22,470 nucleotides of DNA from Prevotellaceae bacterium (GTDB lineage Bacteria > Bacteroidota > Bacteroidia > Bacteroidales > Bacteroidaceae): NCBI GenBank assembly GCA_003150315.1, contig QAML01000107.1, positions 1 to 22,470 of the forward strand, written 5' to 3'. The notes under the pieces are model-generated. The model was given only the letters and a program-made list of their open reading frames with translations, was not told the origin of the DNA and ran no database searches. The position numbers were made by a program, and so were the translations under genes. Shown here piece after piece: positions 7,571 through 14,336 of this stretch (positions are counted from its first letter, which is position 1; every line of letters begins with the position of its first letter).

Positions 7571-7579
7571 TAACTTTGC
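7571..7579 (+). promoter_or_regulatory. -7 box for the DUF4886 gene
   Basis: TAACTTTGC, 36 nt before the ATG at 7616. The -33 element is not obvious. The roughly 145 bp between this box and the opposing one at 7417-7425 is GC-rich in part (CCGC/GCGG inverted bases near 7485-7507) but shows no clear operator. Confidence 0.6.
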
Positions 7580-7615
7580 CCCGCAAAATATTCACATTAT
7601 AAATTACTGCAATCC

Positions 7616-8446
7616 ATGAAACTAAAAACATTACTGCTATTCCTTGCCTTTGCGCTATGCAGTCTGCAAGGTTCGTTCGCCAAAACAATAAAAGTGCTCG
7701 CCATAGGCAACAGTTTCTCCGAAGATGCCATAGAGCAAAACCTGTATGAACTTGGCAAAGCCGCAGGCGACGAATTTATAATAGGCAATCTGTACATAGG
7801 CGGATGTCCTCTGAAAAAACACTGGTACAATGCCGAAAACGATAAAGGAGCTTACAGATACCGCAAAATAAACGCCGACGGCAAACTCGTGCAAAAGGAC
7901 AACATAAAAATAAGTGCCGCGATAGCCGAAGAAGACTGGGACTATATCAGTCTGCAACAGGCAAGCGGAGTTTCCGGTCTTACAGAATCCTACGAGCCTT
8001 ACCTTGCATACCTCGTGGCTTACATAAAAACGCTCGCACCCGGGAGCAAAATCGTATGGCATCAGACATGGGCATACTCCAAGACCTCAACCCACGGCGA
8101 ATTTCCCAACTACGAACGCAACCAAACCAAAATGTACGAAATGATTATGGAAGCGTCGCAAAAAGGAATGAAAGACAACGGAATAAAAAAGGTCATACCC
8201 TCCGGAACAGCCGTTCAGAACGCACGCAACACCTTTATAGGCGACAACATGAACCGCGACGGCTATCACCTGAACCTAAGCTACGGACGCTACACGGCAG
8301 CCTGCACATGGTTTGAGGCGCTGACGGGGAAAAACGTTACCAAAAACACCTACGCACCCGCAGATGTTGATGTGCGCACGGCACAAGCCTGCCGTTGCGC
8401 CGCACACGATGCAGTGAAACACCCGTGGAAAGTAACGCTTCACTGA
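7616..8446 (+). CDS. Secreted DUF4886 protein, SGNH-hydrolase-like
   Basis: 276-aa exported protein: signal peptide residues 1-22 (cleavage near SFA-KT). The mature part begins with block I, VLAIGNSFSED (28-37, nucleophile Ser33), and carries a DGYHLN motif (215-220) that supplies Asp215 and His218, giving the Ser-Asp-His set of SGNH esterases. WDYISLQQASG (109-119) matches the conserved DUF4886 core. The fold is known from GDSL/SGNH esterases, so carbohydrate or lipid de-esterification in the periplasm is plausible, but the substrate is unknown. Monocistronic: own promoter upstream, repeat array 2 downstream. Start fixed by the signal peptide and promoter spacing. Confidence 0.85.
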   Translation: MKLKTLLLFLAFALCSLQGSFAKTIKVLAIGNSFSEDAIEQNLYELGKAAGDEFIIGNLYIGGCPLKKHWYNAENDKGAYRYRKINADGKLVQKDNIKISAAIAEEDWDYISLQQASGVSGLTESYEPYLAYLVAYIKTLAPGSKIVWHQTWAYSKTSTHGEFPNYERNQTKMYEMIMEASQKGMKDNGIKKVIPSGTAVQNARNTFIGDNMNRDGYHLNLSYGRYTAACTWFEALTGKNVTKNTYAPADVDVRTAQACRCAAHDAVKHPWKVTLH

Positions 8447-8559
8447 CACCTCCAAACGCCAACGCATAAATATTCCAAAGTAAAGCCGAAACACCGCGAA
8501 AACACGCCGTTTTTTCGTCCTCATAAAGGCTACTGTGTTTCAGACATTTGGAACAGGCA

Positions 8560-8643
8560 AAAATATAAGGCACATATTTTAAAATATGTGCCTTATATTT
8601 TGAAATACATGGCTCGTATTTTTTACGAAGTGCCTTATGTTTT
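8560..8643 (+). repeat. 21-bp phased array, copy 2 (four units, 42-bp palindrome)
   Basis: Units 8560-8580, 8581-8601, 8602-8622 and 8623-8643, cores at 8569 (GGC), 8590 (GCC), 8611 (GGC) and 8632 (GCC), each exactly 21 bp apart. Units 1 and 2 are exact reverse complements, so 8560-8601 is a perfect 42-bp palindrome with no loop. Units 3 and 4 form a second, weaker hairpin through TCGTA and TACGA. It lies in the convergent gap between the DUF4886 gene (stop 8446) and the carbonic-anhydrase-like gene (stop 8756). The remaining 8447-8559 and 8644-8755 hold no gene or clear terminator. Confidence 0.92.
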
Positions 8644-8755
8644 TTACCACATCAGCACACGCCTCAAAATTCATGCGCATATCCACGAAAAATATACGCA
8701 TATTTCAGCACGGGAATGCATTGCTGCGAGACGAGAAAGCGATGGTGCCCCGAAT

Positions 8756-9256
8756 TTATTTGTAAAACTCTTTCAGTTTCACGTATTCATCGGCAAACCA
8801 TTCCGCTTCGCCCGGATCGGCAGCCTTGTTCATCTTCTTTGCAGGCACACCCGCCCATATTTCATGTGCTCCGACCTTGGTATTTCCTAAAACCACGGCA
8901 CCGGCAGCCACAACGGCCCCCTCGCCTACCTCCGCGCCGTCAAGAACAACGGCGTTCATTCCGATGAGTGCCCCCTTGCGCACGGTGCAGGCATGAACAA
9001 TGGCTCCATGTCCGAGAGTAACATCGTCTTCAAGCACCACGGGCTTGCCGCCTGCCTGATGTATGCATGCATTGTCCTGTACGTTCACACGGTTTCCCAT
9101 TCTCACACCGTCAACATCGGCGCGAATCACAGCCGAAAACCACACACTACAGTCATCGCCCATTGTAATGTCGCCTATGAGCGTTGCGTTCTCTGAAAAA
9201 TAGCAATTCCTACCCCACTTGGGGCTTTTGTCCTTGAAGTTCTTTATCAATGCCAT
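8756..9256 (-). CDS. Gamma-carbonic-anhydrase-like hexapeptide protein
   Basis: 166-aa left-handed beta-helix protein with hexapeptide repeats across nearly its whole length. Gamma-class signatures: VIRADVDGVRMGNRVNVQDNA around 43-63 (Arg45, Asp47, Gln60, Asp61) and the three zinc-ligand histidines His66 (CIH), His83 (LGH) and His88 (IVH). This fits the YrdA/PaaY/CaiE-type branch, which lacks the long acidic loop of Cam; catalysis is not certain. The start is MALIKNF at 9256: the longer frame to 9304 would put its first codons on top of a good promoter (9282-9313). Downstream is repeat array 2; upstream is the tRNA-Lys terminator, so it is monocistronic. Confidence 0.88.
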   Translation of the reverse strand: MALIKNFKDKSPKWGRNCYFSENATLIGDITMGDDCSVWFSAVIRADVDGVRMGNRVNVQDNACIHQAGGKPVVLEDDVTLGHGAIVHACTVRKGALIGMNAVVLDGAEVGEGAVVAAGAVVLGNTKVGAHEIWAGVPAKKMNKAADPGEAEWFADEYVKLKEFYK

Positions 9257-9281
9257 AATTAAAAGGATTTTCAATTTGCGT

Positions 9282-9313
9282 GCAAAGGTATGAATTTGCT
9301 CCATGCAGGCAAA
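9282..9313 (-). promoter_or_regulatory. Promoter of the gamma-CA-like gene
   Basis: Minus-strand TTTG (9313-9310), 19-nt spacer, then TACCTTTGC (9290-9282): a full Bacteroidetes promoter. The implied start near 9275 gives an about 20-nt leader to the ATG at 9256 and rules against the longer ORF start at 9304. Confidence 0.8.
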
Positions 9314-9334
9314 AAATAATATTCAGGAGCTTAT

Positions 9335-9375
9335 AAAAACATTAAGGAGAGTATCACTTTCGTAATACTCTCCTT
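9335..9375 (-). terminator. Intrinsic terminator after tRNA-Lys
   Basis: AAGGAGAGTAT (9344-9354) and ATACTCTCCTT (9365-9375) form a perfect 11-bp stem with a 10-nt loop. Read on the minus strand it is followed by a T5 run (complement of 9335-9339), just after the tRNA-Lys gene. Confidence 0.8.
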
Positions 9376-9392
9376 TTAATTTGATTTTTTAG

Positions 9393-9465
9393 TGATCCGT
9401 TTGGGGCTCGAACCCAAGACCCCAACATTAAAAGTGTTGTGCTCTACCAGCTGAGCTAACGGATC
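9393..9465 (-). tRNA. tRNA-Lys (anticodon TTT)
   Basis: 73-nt cloverleaf on the minus strand. Acceptor GATCCGT (from 9465) pairs with ACGGATC; D-arm GCTC...GAGC; anticodon stem CAACA/TGTTG around loop CTTTTAA with anticodon TTT at 9432-9430; T-loop TTCGAGC. CCA is not encoded. Promoter (9490-9522) and terminator (9335-9375) bracket it as a single-gene unit. Confidence 0.96.
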
Positions 9466-9489
9466 AGCCGTTATTGCCGTTAAGCGAGT

Positions 9490-9522
9490 GCAAAAATACA
9501 ATGTTCTTTAATACCGACCAAA
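9490..9522 (-). promoter_or_regulatory. Promoter of tRNA-Lys
   Basis: Minus-strand TTTG (9522-9519), 20-nt spacer, TATTTTTGC (9498-9490): consensus match. Predicted start near 9483, about 18 nt before the mature tRNA 5' end. Confidence 0.8.
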
Positions 9523-9555
9523 TTTTGGAGCAACAAATTTGAGAAAAATCGTGTT

Positions 9556-10737
9556 TTAGTCCTTTTCAGGGGCGTTTTTAAGCGTTTTTTCTCTCATTCT
9601 ACGCTTTTCTATCTTGCTTTCGAGCTTTTTTCTGCGCCGGTTTTCCCTCTCTATTTCGCTGTCAAGAGGGTCGTCAACCACATAATGCCGATAATATGAA
9701 ATAAGAATCTGTGTGAGCGGAAGAGCAATTATCAATCCGATTATTCCAAGCAGATAGCCCCAAACCGTAAGCGACAACAAAACCACGGCAGGGCGAAGTC
9801 CGAGAATCTTGCCCATTATGTGGGGCGTTATGATTGAGTCCTGCAATACTTGAACTATACAATAAACGGCTATAACGCCCAGCATCAGCATCCAGAAGTT
9901 TCTGCCGGTGTCCACAGAGCACAATATTGCCAACACAGTAGCCGGGAAAAATCCGAGAAGCTGCACGTAGGGTATGAAGCTTATCAATCCTATGAACACA
10001 CCCAGTCCCACAGGCATGGGAAAACCTATAATCATGAAACCAACGGAGAAGAGCACGCAATTGGCTAATGCCACGAGTGCCTGACCGCGAAAGTATCCGC
10101 TCATACCGTTGTCTATGTCGCTCACAATCTTTTTAGCCATGCTTCTTTTGCTTTTAGGCACGAACCTTATCCATCCCTTCTTTACGCGGTCGTAGTCGTT
10201 GAGCATGAAAACAAGATAGAGCAACGCTATGAGCGACGAAACTATGCTTATAAGCACATTTGCCGTGGACAAGAGCATGTTCCACACCCTCGGCAAGGCT
10301 TCTTTCAGTCCCGACATCAGGTCTTTTTCGTTGAGCAGCCGTTCTATTCTCAACTTGTCCGAGTTTTCGCGAATGAATTTCTGCACCACTTCCGGAAGAC
10401 TGTCGGCTCCCGTGCCGCCCGATACGTATGCTATCGCCACATCTTTAAGATGCAGAAGTTCTTCAAGCATCACGGGGATTGCCAGATAGAGCAACGTGCT
10501 TATTATTCCTATCACAATGACCAGCGTAACAAGTATGCTCAGCATTCTGAAGTGAAACCGGCATTTGTATTGAAAGAAGTTTACCACCGGATAGAGTATG
10601 TAGGCAAATGCCCAGGCCACAACAAACGGCACAAGCACCGGACTGAGATAACATACAAGAAAATATCCCGCCACAAGCACCGTCATGAATATCAACCCGC
10701 GTACAAAACGGTCGAAATTGATTTCTTTTCCGAACAT
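9556..10737 (-). CDS. AI-2E family transporter (PerM-like)
   Basis: 393-aa multispanning membrane protein of the AI-2E/PerM family (PF01594). It has paired N-terminal helices (about 15-55), a helix near 65-95, a soluble domain (about 95-160), then a cluster of helices with family segments GYFRGQALVALANCVLF (about 215-231), GLISFIPYVQLLGFFPA and LQDSIITPHIMGKILGLRPAVV, and ends in a highly charged Arg/Lys/Glu tail (about 355-393). Relatives export diverse substrates or act as sodium/proton antiporters, so the AI-2 label should not be read as function. It has its own promoter region, divergent from the lipoprotein gene at 10888. Confidence 0.9.
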   Translation of the reverse strand: MFGKEINFDRFVRGLIFMTVLVAGYFLVCYLSPVLVPFVVAWAFAYILYPVVNFFQYKCRFHFRMLSILVTLVIVIGIISTLLYLAIPVMLEELLHLKDVAIAYVSGGTGADSLPEVVQKFIRENSDKLRIERLLNEKDLMSGLKEALPRVWNMLLSTANVLISIVSSLIALLYLVFMLNDYDRVKKGWIRFVPKSKRSMAKKIVSDIDNGMSGYFRGQALVALANCVLFSVGFMIIGFPMPVGLGVFIGLISFIPYVQLLGFFPATVLAILCSVDTGRNFWMLMLGVIAVYCIVQVLQDSIITPHIMGKILGLRPAVVLLSLTVWGYLLGIIGLIIALPLTQILISYYRHYVVDDPLDSEIERENRRRKKLESKIEKRRMREKTLKNAPEKD

Positions 10738-10761
10738 GATTGTTTAATATGAAAATTCGCG

Positions 10762-10770
10762 CCAAAGTTA
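10762..10770 (-). promoter_or_regulatory. -7 box for the AI-2E transporter
   Basis: Minus-strand TAACTTTGG matches TAnnTTTG; it lies 25 nt before the start codon. No TTTG at the usual spacing; a TTGG is present 16 nt upstream of the box. Divergent from the promoter at 10834-10864. Confidence 0.5.
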
Positions 10771-10833
10771 AGACATCTTTTCCCAACACGCGGAGTTTCC
10801 CCGGCTTTTTTGTCCGAAAATTCTCCCTCATGT

Positions 10834-10864
10834 TTTGCCGCTTCACCCAAAACTCATAACTTTG
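10834..10864 (+). promoter_or_regulatory. Promoter of the 248-aa lipoprotein gene
   Basis: TTTG (10834-10837), 19-nt spacer, TAACTTTG (10857-10864). Predicted start near 10871, which fixes the ATG at 10888 as the start codon and excludes the longer frame from 10810. Confidence 0.8.
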
Positions 10865-10887
10865 AAAGCAACTTCAACAGCAAGAAA

Positions 10888-11634
10888 ATGAAAAGTTTGA
10901 AAACCTTTACCGTTGTTGCCGCCGCACTAATGCTCACGTCGTGCAGCACAAACATCATTGCAAGCCTCGGACTTGAAGACAGAATAAAAGGAGCGTGGCG
11001 TATGGCAGACGACTACGGTTATTGCCACGTCAGCATAGGAGATTCCACGCTTTGTTTTGTAGATAACACTCCTGAGAAGCATTATAAATATGTTCTTGTC
11101 AAAGACACGCTGAAAGTTCTGCACGGCAACATGAATGCGGTGCTTGTTGCCATGCACGGCGACACTCTCGGCGTTTCACCGGTCAATGATGCACAGGGCG
11201 GTTACAGTCTTTTACCTTTCGAAGCCGTGAACATTCACGGCATTAACCGTCCCATTCCCACCGGAAACGACAGTTTGTCGAACGAAAAGCTGTCGGAAAT
11301 TCTCCTGTTGCTCTCCATGGAGCGCGTGGATGAGGGAAGCATACGAAAATGGAACGACTTGCTTGTATACACAAACCCCGAAGCCCGGAAAGAAGTAGAC
11401 AGATACGCCGCCAAACGCTATAAGAAACATCCCAAACGCTTCCTGAAATGGATTTACTCCCAAAGGGGACGAAATTCAAACGAAATTGCCGACGGGGTGT
11501 TCGGAGAATGGAAAAAGACAATAGGTTTTCCCGACAGGGAACACGTAGCCAAGCGAATTTCAAAGCTGAAAGACCCGCAAAGCAGGGAATATCTCACAAA
11601 ACTGCTCGAAAAAGGTTTCCCCGACAACCGATAA
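10888..11634 (+). CDS. Uncharacterised lipoprotein
   Basis: 248-aa predicted lipoprotein. The leader MKSLKTFTVVAAALMLTSC ends in a good lipobox (LTSC). The mature N-terminal part (IKGAWRMADDYGYCHVSIGDSTLCF, written as a description only: about residues 30-125) alternates short strands like a small lipocalin-like beta-sheet. From about 150 to the end it becomes helical and strongly basic (RKEVDRYAAKRYKKHPKR, then KRISKLKDPQSREYLTKLLEK). The start is chosen from the upstream promoter and the signal sequence. I do not recognise a family. It is monocistronic; repeat array 3 follows about 70 nt after its stop. Confidence 0.75.
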   Translation: MKSLKTFTVVAAALMLTSCSTNIIASLGLEDRIKGAWRMADDYGYCHVSIGDSTLCFVDNTPEKHYKYVLVKDTLKVLHGNMNAVLVAMHGDTLGVSPVNDAQGGYSLLPFEAVNIHGINRPIPTGNDSLSNEKLSEILLLLSMERVDEGSIRKWNDLLVYTNPEARKEVDRYAAKRYKKHPKRFLKWIYSQRGRNSNEIADGVFGEWKKTIGFPDREHVAKRISKLKDPQSREYLTKLLEKGFPDNR

Positions 11635-11703
11635 TTACCGCAAAACACGCCTTGTTTTTTAGAAATTACGGGGCATAAAAAACAACTTTCCCGTTATCCG
11701 AAA

Positions 11704-11787
11704 AAAACACATGGCTTATCGCAAAAAATACAAGGCACATATTTTAAAATAAGTGCCTTGTATTTCAAAATATATGGCTTGTTTTTT
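11704..11787 (-). repeat. 21-bp phased array, copy 3 (four units, inverted)
   Basis: Units 11704-11724, 11725-11745, 11746-11766 and 11767-11787, cores at 11713 (GGC), 11734 (GGC), 11755 (GCC) and 11776 (GGC), again exactly 21 bp apart. The terminal-type unit (ATGGCTTATCG) is at the left end, so the whole copy is reversed relative to copies 1, 4 and 5. Its 11723-11776 is the exact reverse complement of 17182-17235 in copy 5 (54 bp). Units 2 and 3 form a 40-bp palindrome with a single mismatch (11726-11765). It lies in the convergent gap 11635-11982. The rest of that gap has no gene; only the terminator at 11921-11965 is evident. Confidence 0.92.
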
Positions 11788-11920
11788 TGCCCTTGATTCA
11801 CAAGAACTTACAAACGAGCCAAAAATTTCTTATTCTTTTGGCTTTCAGGCAATTGCAAAAGAGATGCGATTTTCCGGGTATTCCGCCTGTTTTTCATGAA
11901 ATCCGTTTCCCGCCACACGC

Positions 11921-11965
11921 AAACATAAAAAAACGCTGCCGTTCCCCCATGGGAACAACAGCGTT
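11921..11965 (-). terminator. Intrinsic terminator of the DUF4248 operon
   Basis: AACGCTG (11932-11938) pairs with CAGCGTT (11959-11965), and GTTCCC (11941-11946) pairs with GGGAAC (11951-11956), loop CCAT. Read on the minus strand the stem is followed by a T7 run, 18 nt after the DUF4248 stop codon. Confidence 0.85.
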
Positions 11966-11982
11966 CGCACTCTTTTTCGCTT

Positions 11983-12180
11983 TCAGCCTATCCAGCGCAC
12001 AATTGTCATGGCTTGTTTTTGGGTCAATATGCGTTGTCCTTTTTCATATCCGCGTTTTGCCAGCCGTCTTTTCAATTCTCCGTCGCCGCTTATCCAACGC
12101 CGCAGACGCTGCGACGCACTCCGGGGCTTGGTTTCGGGAAACAGTTTCGCCGCAAGGTCACAAAATTTAATTGATTTCAA
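11983..12180 (-). CDS. DUF4248-like small protein, TTG start
   Basis: 65-aa protein matching DUF4248 as I know it: LAAKLFPETKPRSASQRLRRWI in the N-terminal half, then GYEKGQRILTQKQAMTIVRWIG at the C-terminus. The likely start is TTG at 12180, because the TTG overlaps the TGA of the upstream gene as a TTGA tetranucleotide, a strong GGGAGG sits 7 nt before it, and the family motif starts directly after. The alternative ATG in the same frame (12219) adds 13 unrelated residues. The RLRRWI segment and small basic character suggest a nucleic-acid or protein adaptor role, but no function is established. A strong terminator follows. Confidence 0.68.
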   Translation of the reverse strand: MKSIKFCDLAAKLFPETKPRSASQRLRRWISGDGELKRRLAKRGYEKGQRILTQKQAMTIVRWIG

Positions 12181-12818
12181 AGCAAATCCTCCCTTCCTGC
12201 GGCAAAATTGGCAAACCATCCCGCGTTGTCTCTCCAAAACAGGCGGGCGTAGCGGGCGGAAGCATCATCGTAAACACGCCGTGCCACATTTTCGCCCTTG
12301 CGAGCCATACATACTTTTCCGCCCGGCTCCACTTTCACCACACATCGGTTTTCGGGAGTGCCGCAAGTAATTATTGCCGTGCCGTTACGCTCTACAGTTA
12401 TACTGTCAGCAGAATAGCGCGCCTGCGAAAGCCTGTCGGCAAGTGCAAAGAGGTATGTGAATCTTATACGTTCGCATCCGGTGCGCGGCAATTCGGAGTT
12501 TTGCGTAATCATGGACATAAGCCGCAGGTCGCAACCCAGGTTTTCGGCATAAACAATGCCGTAAAGGCAGCGCGTTTCGCCGAGCATAAACATTTCGCGA
12601 CGGTTATCATCAATAAATTCTCTTGTAGCCGCATTTCTTTCAAGGCTTTCGCGCCGGGACATGTCGCCAAGACTTTGCAACGAAAACAAGCTGAGCCTGA
12701 ACGAACGGCGAACATCGGTCATTCTCAGCATTCCGCCCGTGGCGGAAAGGGTTACCCTTTGAACCGAAACCGACGGATAACAACTTTTGTAGAGTTTGAA
12801 AATGGAATTTAGCTTCAT
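12177..12818 (-). CDS. Unknown 213-aa protein coupled to DUF4248
   Basis: 213-aa soluble protein with no signal peptide or membrane segment and no family I recognise. It is Arg-rich (RRSFRLSLFSLQSLGDMSRRESLERNAATREF is the region about 37-69) and contains several Cys. Its C-terminal half has a beta-like VERNGTAIITCG / RCVVKVEPGGKV stretch (about 145-171), then a helical RRVYDDASARYARLFWRDNAGWF end. The stop TGA overlaps the TTG start of the DUF4248 gene. It has its own -7 box at 12908-12916, and the divergent neighbour is a WYL-domain regulator. It could be an effector under that regulator, but nothing in the sequence shows its activity. Confidence 0.75.
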   Translation of the reverse strand: MKLNSIFKLYKSCYPSVSVQRVTLSATGGMLRMTDVRRSFRLSLFSLQSLGDMSRRESLERNAATREFIDDNRREMFMLGETRCLYGIVYAENLGCDLRLMSMITQNSELPRTGCERIRFTYLFALADRLSQARYSADSITVERNGTAIITCGTPENRCVVKVEPGGKVCMARKGENVARRVYDDASARYARLFWRDNAGWFANFAAGREDLL

Positions 12819-12866
12819 GGTTGGTTAGTTTTTTAATTGGTTGTGTTTTGTTTGCTTACCAATGGT

Positions 12867-12895
12867 TTTGTTTTCCGGATTTAGTATTACCTTTG
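12867..12895 (+). promoter_or_regulatory. Putative promoter of the WYL regulator gene
   Basis: TTTG (12867-12870), 17-nt spacer (short), TACCTTTG (12888-12895). Predicted start near 12902, leaving a leader of about 117 nt before the ATG at 13019. It faces the minus-strand box at 12908-12916. Confidence 0.5.
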
Positions 12896-12907
12896 TCGAA
12901 CGACGGT

Positions 12908-12916
12908 GCAAAGTTA
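12908..12916 (-). promoter_or_regulatory. -7 box for the 213-aa/DUF4248 operon
   Basis: Minus-strand TAACTTTGC, a perfect TAnnTTTGC, about 90 nt before the start codon at 12818. Predicted start near 12901, directly next to the predicted plus-strand start near 12902. No consensus TTTG at -33. Confidence 0.6.
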
Positions 12917-13018
12917 TCCTGCAAAAACCCGAAAATGTCGGAATGCGCAAAAACGGTAACAAATTTTTTATGCAGCCGCCGCCTTAAGAGTTACGACAAA
13001 ACCCGAAACCCTACAATC

Positions 13019-13879
13019 ATGAGCAGAAACAAAGCCATTTGGATTGCCAAACTTTTGTTCAGACGCGGTCAGCTGTCGTGCGAGGAGATTCTCGCGGCGT
13101 GGGCATCCAGTGATGAAAACGCAAAGCCCATGGCTCCGTCCACTTTCTACGACAACCGCCACCTTTTGTGGGAACGTTACGGAATAAACATCCGTGTGAG
13201 CCACGGGCTTTACAGTCTTGACCTTCGCGAAGGGCGTGAGCAGGAGTTTCTGAACCAACTGTTTTACGACGATGAGGGATATGACAACAGCGACACGGTG
13301 ATTCGCGAGCCGCGTCCCGCAGGCTATGTCTGCATTGCCGCAATATCGCGTGCCATGGACAGTCATACTTGCGTGGAAGCGGTTTATTCGCCGTTCGACA
13401 AGCCGAAATACTCTCTGCTTCTCGCACCCTATTGCCTGCGTGTGTTTCGCGGGCGGTGCTATGTGGTGGGCTTTTCGTCCGCCCACAGAGAAGTTCGCAC
13501 TTTTGCCCTCGACCGCATGGAGTCTCTGCAACCCACGCCCCACCCTTTCCCTCATGCTCCGAAATTTGACGCAAAGCAATATTTTGCCAACAGTTTCGGT
13601 GTTTACGGCGGCGCAGACCGGAGTCCTGAACACATTGTTCTTGAAGCCGATGCCCTGAACGCTTCGTTTCTTAGGACTTTGCCGCTGCATTCTTCACAGA
13701 AAGAAACAAAGACTGATGCCGACGGGGGAAAATACGTATGTCGTTTTGAGTTGGACATTTGCATTTCGCCCGATTTTGTTCACGAACTTTTGTACCACGG
13801 CGCGGGAATAAGGGTTGTTAGTCCCGAACATTTGCGCCGGGAAATAAAAAATGTGGCAAAAAAGATTCTCGAAGCATAA
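13019..13879 (+). CDS. WYL-domain transcriptional regulator
   Basis: 286-aa regulator of the large Bacteroides-type WYL family. Residues 1-65 form a winged-helix DNA-binding domain (KLLFRRGQLSCEEILAAW, then STFYDNRHLLWERYGINIRV). Residues about 115-175 are the WYL domain, where the name-giving Trp-Tyr-Leu is changed to Cys147-Tyr-Val within FRGRCYVVGF, followed by VRTFALDRMESL. The C-terminal part (200-286) is the WCX-like extension with a final helix. WYL domains bind ligands such as nucleotides and often control defence or stress genes. The ATG at 13019 is chosen because the domain begins there; the longer frame to 12821 covers the promoter region. Divergent from the 213-aa/DUF4248 pair, which it may regulate. 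Confidence 0.87.
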   Translation: MSRNKAIWIAKLLFRRGQLSCEEILAAWASSDENAKPMAPSTFYDNRHLLWERYGINIRVSHGLYSLDLREGREQEFLNQLFYDDEGYDNSDTVIREPRPAGYVCIAAISRAMDSHTCVEAVYSPFDKPKYSLLLAPYCLRVFRGRCYVVGFSSAHREVRTFALDRMESLQPTPHPFPHAPKFDAKQYFANSFGVYGGADRSPEHIVLEADALNASFLRTLPLHSSQKETKTDADGGKYVCRFELDICISPDFVHELLYHGAGIRVVSPEHLRREIKNVAKKILEA

Positions 13880-14087
13880 TTGCCGCAGGAAATCCGCCAC
13901 CGTCCGTCCCGATGTTTTCATTCTTTATGCCACAAGCCGAAAGGCGCAATCCGTTTGCCAAACACCATAATGCAGTTGCTCCGCCGGGCATGCTCCGGGG
14001 TGCAAAAAAGGGGCATTTTCAAAGCTTTTTTACAGGGATTTTTGCGGCTTTTGCAAGACATTGTTTTTCAGCCATTTGAAAAAGCGA
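13880..14087. other. Convergent gap, left part: no gene seen
   Basis: Between the WYL stop and repeat array 4. There is a GC-rich patch (GCTCCGCCGGGCATGCTCCGGGG around 13979-14001, only partly self-complementary) and a T-run near 14028, but no clean terminator. A short open frame here has no coding signal. Confidence 0.5.
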
Positions 14088-14171
14088 AAAATACAAGGCA
14101 CTTATTTTAAAATATAAGGCACTTATTTCAAAATATATGGCTTGTATTTTTCACAACAAGCCATGTGTGTT
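14088..14171 (+). repeat. 21-bp phased array, copy 4 (four units)
   Basis: Units 14088-14108, 14109-14129, 14130-14150 and 14151-14171, cores at 14097, 14118, 14139 (GGC) and 14160 (GCC), all 21 bp apart. Order and orientation equal copy 1 with one unit fewer: 14118-14154 is identical to 690-726 (37 bp). The last two units form a hairpin (ATGGCTTGT with ACAAGCCAT). A GCGA flank precedes it. It lies in the convergent gap between the WYL gene (stop 13879) and the oxidoreductase gene (stop 14337). Confidence 0.92.
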
Positions 14172-14245
14172 TTTTCGTGCCTTTCAAGGGAGAAAAAACG
14201 AGCGGGAAAACTACGGATTTTCCGGCACGAAATCCGCACGAAAAA
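14171..14245. repeat. Inverted repeat directly after array 4
   Basis: TTTTTCGTGC (14171-14180) and GCACGAAAAA (14236-14245) are exact 10-bp inverted arms enclosing 55 nt. A similar CGTGC/T5 inverted repeat follows array 5 at 17261-17286. It may act as a terminator for one or both converging genes. Beyond it, 14246-14336 shows only a weak GATTTT/AAAATC pair. Confidence 0.6.
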
Positions 14246-14336
14246 GAACCCCTTCCCAAGAATCTCAAAAAAGAATCCCGAAGCACGGAACGCGCCCCGG
14301 GATTTTCTGTTTTTATCAAAATCAAAACACCGTATC

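Noticed and set aside
9257..9304. Upstream start of the carbonic-anhydrase-like gene
   Set aside because: The extension overlaps a consensus promoter and lies before the predicted transcription start.
12171..12812. 213-aa plus-strand ORF mirroring the minus-strand 213-aa gene
   Set aside because: The minus frame has a promoter, a coupled DUF4248 gene and a terminator; the plus frame has none.
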